64,000 nucleotides of DNA from Argentina anserina (taxonomy: Eukaryota; Streptophyta; Magnoliopsida; Rosales; Rosaceae). The number at the start of each line of letters is the position of its first letter. Positions within the stretch are counted from its first letter, which is position 1. The stretch spans positions 25,110,001-25,174,000 of the forward strand of contig NC_065873.1 in NCBI RefSeq assembly GCF_933775445.1, given 5' to 3'. The position numbers and the translations under genes were made by a program. Under the pieces are notes generated by a model. That model was not told the DNA's origin. It searched no databases and worked only from the letters and a program-made list of their open reading frames with translations. Below are positions 12,220 through 24,479 of this stretch, one piece after another.

Positions 12220-13155
12220 GGCGCTAAGTGATATGAGCACTTTGTGCGACGTTTTTAACATGTTTTTACCTCAATTTGTATTTTGCTTAGCCCTTATTGT
12301 TGTACTATTGATTCATTGAGTCGTAATAAGAGTCTTGAGCGGTATTTGATGCATTTTTGTGCTTACATGAGTTAAAAACGCATAATTGGTTTAGAGTCCT
12401 AGTTTGACTAGGAATCCTTGTTAGGTTTTTTGAAACTAATTATCTCTTACTTATGATTTTATTTTCTTATTTTCAGATTGGATTGAAAAGATAATTAAAG
12501 AAAAAAAGATGGAGCCAAGTCATGCAACAATTAAATAGAAGATGATCATTAAAGGCATAAAACATGACATGTTTTAGGGATTAATGCATGACATATTTTA
12601 GGGAATAAAACTTTCCATGATTTAAGGGATTAAAGCATGGCATTATTATAGGAAGAAAGAAGCAATTTCAAACCTTCCATCTTTCCTCTATATATACATG
12701 GCTTCACCTCTCAAATATCATCACTTCTCATTTGCATTCAAGAGCCAAAACTCTACCAAAATACTACCTCAAACATCCTTCATCAAAACAACAATCCATC
12801 CTCCCCCATATAGCAATTCCATCTCCACCGAAATCACTATTGAAGACACACCTCCAAGGTTCATACAACGTGTGATTCTCGCAACTCTTCTCCGTGAGTT
12901 TGTTTGTTTTTGATTTTTTACAATACTTTGTCTATGAAGATTGTAGTATGATGTTTGTGTGGGATTATTGTTTTGTATTAAGAATCAAAATTTTCAGATT
13001 GTTTTATTGGATTTTTGGATCTTTGCCAAATTGGTGGTTTTCTGTAATTAATGAGTTTGTATTTTTATTGTTGTGTTCTAATCATCTTTCTCATACTTTT
13101 AGATAATTTTCAGATATGTGCATATGATGTGTCTTTGAACTTGTATATAAAATCT
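12220..13155. mobile_element. probable solo-LTR-like insertion inside the copia element
   Basis: Copia-like coding read on the minus strand stops near 13155 (VLGNE) and copia 3' sequence resumes below about 12215. The foreign block between them starts TGATATGAGCAC and contains a strong TATA box (CTATATATACATGG near 12691) followed by a C/A-rich leader, like the U3/R region of an LTR. I could not find its partner LTR or a target duplication, so the borders are approximate and the class is inferred. Confidence 0.4.
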
Positions 13156-16100
13156 CATTTCCCAACACTTATTCGTCATCTTTCAATTTGACGAAAACGG
13201 ATATATCTTTAAAGACTTCATCTGATTATGGGAGCTATGAAAGCCTCACTTTTAACCTTTAGAGTTCTTAAAAGCCGATTAATAGTTTAATCATCAATAT
13301 TACAGTCCTCAAGATCCATTTTGAGATTGTGTCTTTCCAATGCTCGTTTTCATTCTCGACTTAGGATTTGTAATGACGAAATATTTTTAGTTCATCAAAA
13401 GACTTTGCAAATCCATATTGAATACGTAATGACATAACACATATGATCACTATTCATAATCAAGTATTTTACTTCCTGAACGTTTCAATTCATCTTGTAA
13501 CACTACGTGATCTAGAACCATTTCTTGGGTGGATAAAGTCTGTTTTATGACTTTCATGTATATCTATCAATTTCGATCCCCATAGAGATACCTTATTTTA
13601 CTATAAGCTGCATTTGTTAGTTTTCAGAAACTACCAAACTGATAAAGTAGTGGAGTGCAATGACATCCATTACGAGAATATCTCTTTATGGTCCATTACA
13701 AAAAAATATTTTCTCGTAGTCGATTTCAGTGTGTTTGTGAGAGACCTTGCGCCATAAGGTGAGTTTATACTCTTAATTATCATACACATCCTAACAAAGA
13801 TATATGATAGAGTTTACACATCTTTATTAGTGAACTTTAGTTCATGTTGGATCGCTTGTTTCCATTGGGCCAAAATTACTACGTTGCTATTTTTGTCAAC
13901 GAAGTATGGTTCGATATGAAAACTCAATATCCTACATCCTCATGTGATTTGTATTTGGTAGAGATCTCTATATATTCAAGAATTTGTTCTAACATCTGAG
14001 GTGTCCCCCAGTGATAACCAAAATCCAGGAATTCTCATGAGACGGATTTGAGATTATGGATCAATGGATCCAATTGTGTCAAACTCACTTTCTTCCTTTA
14101 ATCCAGTATATATCGAACATAAGGTGGTATCCCCCTCTTCTTTGGAGAGCCACGGCCTATGACACCATTTATGCCATTTTTATGGTGTCAACATGTCACC
14201 ATTTATGGTGGCAACGCAATGCCCAATTCCTTTTGGGTGGCGTCATGTCCTCTTCTTAGGGTATTGAACCTTGCAAGCCTATTTGCAGCTAATATATGTG
14301 ATCTCATCACTTTGTGCAATAGTTGGGATCAAGATGAGACACAGTGGGGACAAATCACGACAATTCATGTCGTTCCAGTTGAACATTATTTTTTCTTATC
14401 TCCCTCTAACGACGGGAAGACTGTCTCATCAAAGTGATATTCCACATATCTAGCGGAAAAAGAGATCGCTTGTCAAAGTTGCAATATAGCGGACTATCTG
14501 AATGCTCATCTCCAGTGAGAACATTTATTCACATTAGTTGGCTTCACCATTATGCGATGTGGCGTCGCAATTTGACACATAGGTTAATCTAGTTAAACTC
14601 AAGGATTCTAGATCTGTATCAATCTTGGCGAGCTCAAGTATTTCAATCCTTCGATGTTATCGATTGTAATTCATTTGACAATGATTAAGGTGATAGCCAA
14701 GAACTAGTGAGTAATAAGTTGTCTATGCAAAAATTACATTACCATAAATGGAAAGTTTGTGCGTACCACCATTTACCAATATCAAGACTAGTACTTTATT
14801 CATTTTCCTTGTGACCAAGTGGGTTTGTAACTAGCATAAGTAACATTAGTTTTAGTAGTGAATGGTGTGATGACACGTGACCAGCGTGGCGACACATCAA
14901 CAAACACCATAAATTATTTAAAGTGTCCGCAAGTTGGTTGAATTAATCCACATAATTTTCGTTTGATTCAATCCTTGAACACAGTGACAATACATGTCCT
15001 TTGCATAAGATGATCTCAATCCAAAATTCTTTAAGAGATCGATAAGCTTTGAATGATTAGTTTTACATACATAATCACAATGAATATAAGAAGCATAATA
15101 TGATGTTAGTGCATATACGCGTGCATCAAACATTTCACGATTCAGCCTCAGGGGACTATGAAATATGGGGATGAAATAATTTCTTCAATTTCTCCATAAA
15201 ATTATATTTTTAGGATTTTTACAGTTTTTTGTTTCGTTTGTTTTTATTTCTATTTATCTAAAATATGAGTGTATGTATATAATTATTTAAATATACAAAT
15301 ACACATATATGTCAAATCTCAAATATGTTAAGATCCTGAAATTCATTTTCTTTTGATGTTGTGAGATTCAATTTAGCAATATCATATATACTTTCTAAAT
15401 AGACATATAAACTTATGTCAATCGTTAGAGATAATGCAAATGATGTCAATCGTAATCTCACTTATTCTTTTCATATGGAAAATCATTGACATAAATATTT
15501 AAAACATATGAGGGTTCGATTGTCTCTTGTTGACTCTTGTTACATAAAGTGTCAATAAAGTATATAGGTAAGACATGAAAATGGAATATAAACCCAAATT
15601 ATTTAGAGTAATTTGATAGAATGTAAAAAGATATCTCCATCTCATAATGCATGTATATTTTGAATCCCGAAGTATTATATATTAGCGATCATTATTAATA
15701 TTATTATTTATATCCACGGATATAGTACGATTAGTCTTCAGTTCTACTACTGTGGGGATCACATGATGCATTTCTTTGTATTCAGTTATTCATGTCATAT
15801 TAATATTTTGTGAAGTTGCTTTACTTTATGTGGTACTTCACAAAGTCAAATATTAAAAATCGAACCGCGTATATCTCGATTAATATTCGAATATTCTCAA
15901 TTCATTGAGAACAATTCATAACCTTGGTTGTATGTCAACGATTGCATCAAGGTCTTGTCCAATCCAAAGTTACTTCAATACCGAAATTTTAGGCATATAT
16001 AATAGCCATTACAATTATATCTTGGAAAATTAGTGACAGACTGTAATCGAAGTATGAAACATTTTGAATTGACATAGATTTGTGTCGCTCTTAAAATTGA

Positions 16101-17755
16101 GAAGCTTTCTCCTCGTAGTTTAATATTGAATATACGTTTTCAAATTGTCTTACTCTCATTATTCTATACTCTTTTTGTAAGAGGGCATTTCATTGCTCAT
16201 ATTATATCCCCTATGCATTTTTCAAACGGTACATTGTTATCAATTGCCATGGATCGGTTTGTATGAACCTACATGTTCATAATATTTGCTCTTTGCTTTA
16301 GGGTTATTTCTTCATTATTATCCATAGTTCATTCTGAGATTTTTTTTTATGAAAGACATTTCTTTGTCTTGAGAGACATTTCTTTGTTATTCAAGATTTT
16401 AAATATGCTTCTAAGTTACGTGCAAAGAAACATGTTTGCATAATTCGATCATGGTTGAGCCATGGTTGGCTTGTAGGGAAGGTCGGTACTCAAATTCTTT
16501 AGAGTCCAATATATGTTGTGTTGGTTTAACCAACTGTAAATATAGTACGAGACTTATTAGTTTCGCAGTCTAAATAGACTTACACGAAAATTAAACATAC
16601 TAAAATACATTATGACTAATTTGGAGCTTTATGAAGTTGCTTATCACAGTAAAGATATACAATTTAATTAATTTCCAAGAAATACAAATCGGATTGCAAT
16701 ACCAAGAATTGAAATAGTTGTATTTTTTGATGTTTCATGAAAATACGTTATCATAAGAATATGTTTGTCCTCTCTTTGTTTTTGAATTATAAAATTATCA
16801 TGAAATTTCGTTATCATGACAATGCTCATATCATATGCTAAATACATAATTATAAAAATTATATAAACATAGCATATGCAACAAATAGAGCATATCATTT
16901 TAACATGGTTAAGTAATTTACAAAACTTAGGCAATTATCGTATTCATGATACATGCCAATGACTATATATAAATATATAATGCTTAAAAATTTAAACCAT
17001 AGCATCACAATTTAATGACATACTAAGTAATTAAATTTTGATAAAAAACATAGCATATAACATGAATAATATTTTGAGAGTACTTTGCTCACATAACATA
17101 TATAATTTCATTTATATGAATGAAATGCAATAAAACCGACAATACTAATTTAGATCTTACTTGTCAGTTTGCCAAATAAATTACATATTTAAGCGATTCT
17201 TGATCTCATGATTCCATGTTGCTCGTCATATGGTTATAAATAAATCACATGCAAAAAACAACAATACTTATATGATTAGTCACTTTAATCATATGTAATG
17301 AAATTGCATTTGATTTTAATTTATCTTATTCAATAAAGGTAATAAATAATATATAAAAAGTAAAGTGGATTGCACATTTACCATTTACACAGTAGTTGTT
17401 AAATTGAGAATAGTAACAGTGAATAATAAATATGAGTCACTGAGCGGAAAAAATAACAAAATAATTATATTTGACTGTTTACCATAAGAGGTAATTAATT
17501 TTTTTAATAACCAGAGGTAAAAACCTCTTTTTTCATGGGTCGGGTCGGGCGACGGATCTGATTTAGGAATCGCCGGGTCGAGGTCTGCAAACGCAGATCT
17601 GAGTAAAGCGTCGTCGGATTTGTAAATTTGCCAAATAACTGCCTGTAACTATGGTTACTTTTCACGTTCGATTGAATCATCGTATTTCTCGCATTAATCG
17701 TCATAGTGTAAGTGATACGTTACATACAAAACAAGTAGAATTATATGATTAGGTC

Positions 17756-18270
17756 CACTGGTCTAAATAGCGGTTATTGGCATCGTATCGGTTTTGTAAA
17801 ATAAGGATATACAGAGATATATCGGATTTATCGGTTTTGCTAATTTTTAATTAAATGTAATATATTTATAAACATATACATCAAAATATATCAAATAAAC
17901 TCGAGAAATTAAAACTGATAGAAGTAAATGTACTAAATAAACTTCATAAAAAAATATTTTATTCTTTTGACAATTAAAATACATAAATAGTATTAATTAA
18001 TAAAAATAGAGGTAATTATTCGTCATAAACTCTCTCGTCATAAAATGTTATCGAAAAAATTTTCATTTCTTTAAATTATTTTTTCAAAACAACATGATTT
18101 GTTTTTAAAAAAAAACCGATATATCGGATAAAACTCGGTTTGACTCGATATATCGCCATTTGACTTGATGTTTTTAGTTGACCGATATATTAGACCAATA
18201 AGCAACTTATCGTATCGTTTTCTTAATATCGGGAATATATTGAGGATATATCGAGATATTTAGAACATTG
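17756..18270. mobile_element. hAT-type non-autonomous element with perfect 8-bp target duplication
   Basis: 515 bp bounded by ATTAGGTC at 17748-17755 and 18271-18278. The termini are imperfect inverted repeats: CACTGGTCTAAATA at the left, and CAATGTTCTAAATA when the right end is reverse-complemented (12 of 14 match). Inside are many ATATATCGG/TCGGTTTT words and no coding frame. It lies inside the internal region of the copia element, so it inserted later. Confidence 0.8.
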
Positions 18271-18719
18271 ATTAGGTCACATTTAATCATATAACGAATA
18301 CTAGTTTACTAATTCACTACAGAGAGTAGTAAATAGTTAAATAGTAAATTAAATTATTAGGTCACATTTAATCATAATTTCCATTAAAATTAAGTGAATA
18401 GAAAATATGATTCACTGAGTGTAATAATTTAAATTACCTTGTCAATTATACCAGAAAGAGGTAAACATATTTCTTTATGTTCTTGGGTCAGATTCGGGGC
18501 GACCAGCGAACCAGGTCAGGTCAAGTTCATCGATCTGCAAAAACTATGCTGCAACGACGTTCAGTCGATGGAGGGGAGCGGCGGTGGAAGGGTGTCGACA
18601 GTGAGAACAAAGAAGGAGGTGGGTGCCCAAATAAGAAATCTGTGTGCTTTTCTGCCTTATTCGTCAAAAATTCTTTTATTTGGCTAAAACTCAAATCTAA
18701 AGCAAATGTGCTGATAACG

Positions 18720-18930
18720 TGTTGTAGGGAAAATAAAATGATATATTCATCTCATTGATAATCTCCTTTATATAGGGGTCAATATTACAATAGAAGTAAA
18801 TGGTAATTACAATGGTAATTAAGACTACATAATTGTAATTGATCTATTACATTCGTTAATCATAAACGTCATTAACTCATTCTTTTATTTGCTTTAACGA
18901 ATGCACACTAATGGTGTTTTTCCTTTGACA
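18720..18930 (-). repeat. copia LTR (5' LTR in element orientation)
   Basis: 211-bp mate of the repeat at 11679-11889. On the minus strand it begins TGTCAAAGG and ends CCCTACAACA, followed by the primer-binding-site position at about 18708-18719. Confidence 0.85.
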
Positions 18931-19320
18931 AATTTTTTCTTTTCTTTTAGGTATATTATTATTTCATGTTTAAACCTGATCTAGATAACCTTTTACTCTT
19001 AACTATTTACAACTTTAATCTACCTATTAAATATATATATATATATATATATTTTTATATTTCCACAATCATATGTATAATTTAATAGGAAACCTAACAA
19101 ATAGGTATAATAAAAATAAGAATCTAATATATAGGTATCTAATATATATGTGTCATACAAAAAGATCGTATATATATGTATCTTATTTATGATTAATTAT
19201 ACTTTATGTATAAATAATGATTTCTCTTTCACCTAACTTTTCATAAAATTTAAAAATTGTAGAAACAATCTATGATTCTTGCAATAATAATTAAATTGAT
19301 TGAAACAACAATATATATAA
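18931..19320. other. gene-free AT-rich stretch with an AT microsatellite
   Basis: Contains an (AT)n run at about 19030-19051. No gene is recognised. Confidence 0.4.
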
Positions 19321-19738
19321 GTACAACCCCCTTCCAATGAGGGATCCATTTTTTTGGTTAAAAAAAGTGATATCTCATTCACCAACTTTTCGATTATATT
19401 TTCACATGTGCATCGTTCAACTTCTAAAGTTTAATGTGTAGATCACCTATGTAAAATTTCAGCCAAAATAGTGATAGTAAAGGTATCAAACTTGGTAAAA
19501 GCAATGAACGCACCAAATCTGTCAAACCTGAACCGTTCATGTTTATAAGTTTAATTTCCAGTTTTAATGCGTTAAAACACTTCTATTTTGGCTGACATTT
19601 TAAAGAGGTGATCTACACATTAGATTTTAAAAGTTGAACAATAGAGATGTAAAAATGTAATCGAAAAGTTAATAAATGAGCTATCTATTTTTTAAACAAA
19701 TAATAGCAATCTCTCACTAGAAGGGCCATGTATATAAG
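19321..19738. mobile_element. fold-back (long-TIR) MITE, about 420 bp
   Basis: The first about 170 bp reappear, inverted, as the last about 170 bp. Shared words include CAACTTTTCGATTA/TTAACTTTTCGATTA, TAATGTGTAGATCACCT and CAGCCAAAATAG. The loop is about 80 bp and there is no coding frame. The ends and target duplication are unclear, so the superfamily is not assigned. Confidence 0.65.
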
Positions 19739-20816
19739 TAATGCAAGCTTGAGTGTATTAGGGCTATGTTTCAAAGAAGAAAATCATAAACATTTAAAAT
19801 TGAGGGGTGCCATGGCACATTTAACCCTTGAATAACTATACCCCTAACTAAAAGATCTAAATATACTATTACAGCATTTCTAACAGTTTATCTTAAAATT
19901 CTTTATTATAGAATATGAAAACACCAAATCAAAAAAAAATCTCAACTCCAACTCTTTAATATATTGTTTAAAACTAAATACAAATGTGTATAATTAAATA
20001 AAAATCAAATTGAATCTTATAACGCCATAATTTATACCAATATCAGAGAATAAATGATATCATTTTTGGCAATTTTTTAGAATGTAGATTGTTTTGAAAA
20101 TTATACAGATTTCGAAAATTCTACAAATCTAGAGATTTTATTTCTTTCTTCTCACTTTCTTTATTATATATAACGGTTTAAAGGAGCTGTTAGAGCTGAA
20201 AATTATATTTTTCTTTTATAATAGAGATTATTTAGGTCATAAATAAGTTGTTGAAAATAGTCTTACTTATATATATATATATATATTATTTGGAGATATT
20301 TACGGACCTAGCTAGCTGTTGGAGATAAGAGATCGATCGCACACGCAAGATGGGGGTGGAGGGGGACACTAGCTAGTTGTTTGAGACTTTTTAGGCTTTA
20401 CAAACTGGTTAAATTTAACTTCCGGTTATCACAGATTTTTCTGCCTTTTATATACGGAGACCAATAAAACGACTTGTTTCCACTTTTGCCTTATGTCAAC
20501 CCATGCCCAATGAGACCAATAACGCTATCCCGCATGCATGTGTAATCGATGCCATATAATTTTAGAAATTATGTCATGACTGATCACTAGGGACCAATAC
20601 ATGTGATCAAATTATGTTCAACTCAATGTATCTTGTTCTTATTTGATAATGTAACATCTATATAGTCCCTATGTATGCCGAGTATGCGGATTATATACAT
20701 AATTGCTATGTAGAGTGCGAGCTTAGCTTCTAAATCGATTGCTCATATCAATGCTACTTCAAAAAATTATTACAAGAACTAAAATTATGTATTCGGTATT
20801 CCATTTAAGTAATTAG
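19739..20816. other. gene-free stretch
   Basis: AT-rich sequence with an AT run at about 20268-20288. No gene or long repeat recognised. Confidence 0.4.
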
Positions 20817-20831
20817 GGTAAGTTCATTCAC

Positions 20832-21800
20832 CAGTATCTCAAAGAATTGGAACCTTCCCTCTCATCTCCAAAATCAAAGAGAAGAGTCGAAGTTTTGAGA
20901 AATGCAATTGGAGCTGGGCTTTGAGAAAAGCTAATGGAGCTACTCATGCAGCTGCCGCGCTTGCTACTAGGATTGTGGGTCCTTTAAGATGGGCTTCAGT
21001 GCAACCACTTTTCTTGACCTATGTTCTTCGGAATGACGGCCTTCCTTGCCCGCCGACTGATGTAGTTGATAGAGGTCCTAGTTTGGTCTAAGTTTTATTG
21101 CTTTTCTATTTGGGGATAGTATATGTTAGCTACTGTCTATTTGGGTGGAGAAATTTTTCAATCCTCTCGGAGAACCACGTGACAATGTTCACTGGTCCTT
21201 TACGATGTGCTTCAGTGGACAACTTTTCTTGACCTCTGTTCTTCGGAATGACGGCCTTCCTTGCCCGCCAACTGATGTAGTTGATGGAGGTCCTAGTTTG
21301 GTCTAAGTTTGATTGCTTCTCTATTTGGGGATAGTATCTGTTAGCTACTGTCTGTTTGGGTGGAGAAATTTTTCAATCCTCTCGGAGAACCACGTGACAA
21401 TGTCCACTGGTCCTCCTCATCTATTATATTTTGATACGTAGATTTATTACACCAAAATTATAATTTTACATATTTTTATTATTTGTGAAATGACCATCAT
21501 GGGTATTGATGATTTTGAACTAGGATTTCAGATTTAGAGTTTAGGATGTATGGTTTTAGAAAGAAACCAAAGATAGTATTTGATAAAATAGCTTAAATAT
21601 GATTTTTCTTTTTAAATCATATATGTCAAATTATAATTGGAATGGAAGACCACTATACATTGACACGTGATTTTCCGGAATGGAGGAATGTTTGGGTGGT
21701 AGGAGATGATTCTATTTTCCTTTATTGTATCACTCCCTTCTTGTTGGACTTTTTCCTCTGACTGGTCCCTTAATGAAGTTTATTTCACTAACAAAAAAAA
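20832..21800 (+). mobile_element. 5'-truncated LINE with RNase H-like tail and 15-bp target duplication
   Basis: 969 bp flanked by a perfect duplication GGTAAGTTCATTCAC (20817-20831; 21801-21815), with a 3' end of TAATGAAGTTTATTT and an A run. The coding remnant at about 20913-21090 reads as the C-terminal end of a plant LINE RNase H-like domain: HAAAALATR, then VLRNDGLPCPPTD, then a stop after GPSLV. Downstream is a 3' UTR in which a block of about 220 bp is tandemly duplicated (starts near 20972 and 21194). No reverse transcriptase remains. Confidence 0.85.
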
Positions 21801-21943
21801 GGTAAGTTCATTCACGCAATCAGCCTTTTTCATATCCTGATTACAAAATGAAATTACAAGATGCAGCTATTGTATGTAAATTAATCTTGAAATTGTTGTA
21901 AGAACATATAGAATACATGAGACCGAATATTATTACTAAATGA

Positions 21944-22624
21944 GTTAATTACTCCTATGGTACTTAAAGTATGCATACTTGGATAATTTGGTACCTGATG
22001 TATGAAAACGGATAATTCAGTACCTGAAGTTCTCATTTGTAAGCCATTTTGGTACCTCTATCAATTTTGATCATATTTTAGTGTTATTGTCGTCATTCTA
22101 GCCCTAAACTCATTAGATTCACATTTTTCTTCATTTCTTCCTATAATTGCATCTCTTTAGAGATAATTAAATTGATATATCTACTCCACTTAGCATTTAC
22201 TTCGCATATATCAAAAATAATTTTTTTTAATATACTTATTGTATCCTAATTATTTTATGCAAAGGAAATAAATTGCCTTTATGCAATTGTAATTTTTTAT
22301 TAAAATATTGTTTAATTACTTATAATTAAAATTAATTTAGATTGATAGCTATATTATGAAAACTTATATATGTAAATCATCACAGATTTTAAGTGAATGA
22401 GTTATCAAATTTTTAGTGATAATTTAGAGACAATTTAGAGGTATTATGAAAAAATGAAGTAAAGTAGAGATATAATGACGGAAATAACCCTAAAAATATG
22501 GTCAAAATTAGTACCAAAATGGCCTAAATTTGAGAACTTTAGGTACCAAATTGTCATTTTCATACATCAGGTACCAAATTGTCTAAGTAGCCAAACATCA
22601 GGTACCATAAGAGGAATTTGCCCG
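21944..22624. mobile_element. fold-back element with long terminal inverted repeats, about 680 bp
   Basis: The left 150 bp and the inverted right 150 bp share the order TCCTATGGTACTTAAAG or TCTTATGGTACCTGATG, AATTTGGTACCTGATGTATG, AAGTTCTCA and GCCATTTTGGTACC. The word GGTACC recurs through both arms. The middle is AT-rich and non-coding. It could be a MULE-type MITE, but the target duplication was not determined. Confidence 0.65.
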
Positions 22625-23892
22625 TTCTAAATTTGGTTGCCAAAAGGACAAATAATTCTCCCATAAAGGGATAAGAAGGAGATATTGTATATATAGAGAT
22701 TAGGCGTGACTTCTGAGCTTTTGCTATAATGGAAGAGGGCAGGTGAGGGTTCCCGACTTCCCGTTAATCAGTCTAATTTTTATTAAGATGTTGCTGAATG
22801 TACCCAACAAATATCTAAGTAGATCTAGTATTTTTTTCATATTCCATCTCTACCTCTATGAAAAGAGAAAACCTGTATTTCGCTCTCCCTAACTCGATCC
22901 AGACCTAATGCCTTTGCCGTCATTGTCATATTGGCTTCACTTGAGAAATGCATGTTGATCATATATGTGGGTTCGACGAACATCGAGGGCTTGCATTTGT
23001 TGCAGGTATGAATGAAATCGCTGGAGGAAAAGGTTACACAATGCCGGAAAATATAACTATTCAATCAATTGCATATCGATCTTATGGTATGTCTAGGTCT
23101 AATAGAAAAATTGAAATCAGTAATCAGTTTGTAAAGGGATTCAATCAAATACTTTATATAGCTTAATCTTGCATCCCTTAAACATGATAACACAACGTCC
23201 AGATTCCTGATTCATATATGTCATATATATCATTCAAATTGATCATATATTTCACCAAATACGATCAGCAGATGATTAAGGTTTAGAGGATTTAAGAATG
23301 ATAAGAAATATAGTTGCTAGGTTTTGCTGGGTAGGTGTATTGGTTGGGTTTGATTAAAAGGGTTGAGTTTATTAATATGCTAGGTATACATAGAAATTTG
23401 TTGGGTACATTTAGAAGCACTATTTTTATTATTCACTTATATACCTTCTAAAATTCAGTCATTAAATTCTCTACAAAAATTATGAATTGATGATTGATAT
23501 TATATATAATCAAACTTTGAATTACTACGAGCCCTTTTCTCTGCTTCATCAAGAAATTGCTATATTTGAGCATGTAGCTCCCAACTTTTATCTAAAGAAT
23601 TCAAGATCCCATAATTCAAATGAGAATGCATTGATGCTTTCTAGCTCTTCGTAATTGGCTTGAGGGGTGTGTAATGAGAAATTTTAAATACACACCCAAA
23701 ACCTCTTAATACACACTCATACACAATATACTATCAATTTAAATTCTCATTCTAATACTTTTACTAAATACACCACATAAAAGTACCTAAAATACCATTG
23801 AATAAAAAATCACAAAAGACCTCATTTACTCTTTATTTGACTATACAAGTCTACTTTTTAGTGTGATTAGTATATTAATTAATATATATATA
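22625..23892. other. gene-free stretch
   Basis: Includes opposed open frames at 22837-23064 (minus) and 22948-23166 (plus). Neither resembles a known protein and no splice partners are seen. Confidence 0.4.
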
Positions 23893-24298
23893 TACAGTCC
23901 CTATCCAGAGTGAAGGTTCACTCTGAAGTTTCAAAGTGAAGTTCCAATTTTGGCACACTTTTCGGTCAAATTTTTTCACCATAAGTGATTCAATATTTAG
24001 ATATGCTATTCAAGAGCATCTCTATAAAGTTTCATCCAATTTGACAATGATTTGAGCTTTCAAAATTGAGATTTACACGAAAGGTTCACGTTGAACAGTT
24101 TTAATTCATTCATTGATTTAATCTAATTTCAATACCTTAACGATGTCTGAATTAGATGAAATTTTGTAGAGATGATCTTGAATAGCATACCTAAATATTG
24201 AATCGCTTATAGTGAAAAAATTGGACCGAAAAGTGTGCCAAAATTGGAACTTCACTCTGAAACTTCAGAGTGAACCTTCACTCTGGATATGGACTGTA
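23893..24298. mobile_element. fold-back MITE, about 406 bp, TA-flanked
   Basis: Inverted repeats of about 180 bp begin TACAGTCC at the left and TACAGTCC again at the reverse-complemented right end. Both arms contain AGAGTGAAGGTTCACTCTGA and TTTTGGCACACTTTTCGGTC. The element sits between TATATA runs, so a TA or longer TA-rich target duplication is possible. No coding content. Confidence 0.75.
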
Positions 24299-24427
24299 TA
24301 TATATATATATATTGACATCTTATAAATGTTCATGTTGTTTCTTGAATTGTTTATTCTTACGATTAATTATAGATTGTAATTGTTCTTTTCAAGTTCTTT
24401 AAACACGAAAATAATAAATAAAATGAA

Positions 24428-24430
<3 letters not shown>

Positions 24431-24477
<47 letters not shown>
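24431..24477. repeat. (TA)n microsatellite
   Basis: About 23 uninterrupted TA units. Confidence 0.9.

Positions 24478-24479
<2 letters not shown>

Larger units (their letters stand above)
11679..18930 (-). mobile_element. decayed Ty1/copia LTR retrotransposon, about 7.25 kb
   Basis: Two direct repeats of 211 bp, 11679-11889 and 18720-18930, both begin TGTTGTAGGG on the plus strand and differ at about 16 positions by eye. Orientation is minus. Next to the 11679-11889 repeat the minus strand reads CACAAGGGAGAG immediately before TGTTGAAGG, which is the copia polypurine tract and 3' LTR start. Next to the 18720 repeat the minus strand reads CGTTATCAGCAC, a divergent primer-binding-site position. 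The minus strand at about 13160-13990 gives decayed copia reverse-transcriptase pieces: a WKQAIQ motif, then FVMD, RYLYG, IYMKV, and finally VKLKDDE/VLGNE, interrupted by stops and frameshifts. I cannot see an intact open frame. No exact 5-bp target duplication is visible. Later insertions lie inside it. Confidence 0.85.

Noticed and set aside
14159..14437. 92-codon plus-strand frame in the repeat region
   Set aside because: It lies in the copia element, whose coding sense is the other strand.
22837..23166. overlapping opposed frames of 72-75 codons suggesting a small gene
   Set aside because: No homology recognised on either strand, and each frame is explained by the other strand's base composition.
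24431..24477. possible CRISPR-like or structured array
   Set aside because: Simple TA microsatellite. No CRISPR-type repeat-spacer array exists anywhere in the window.
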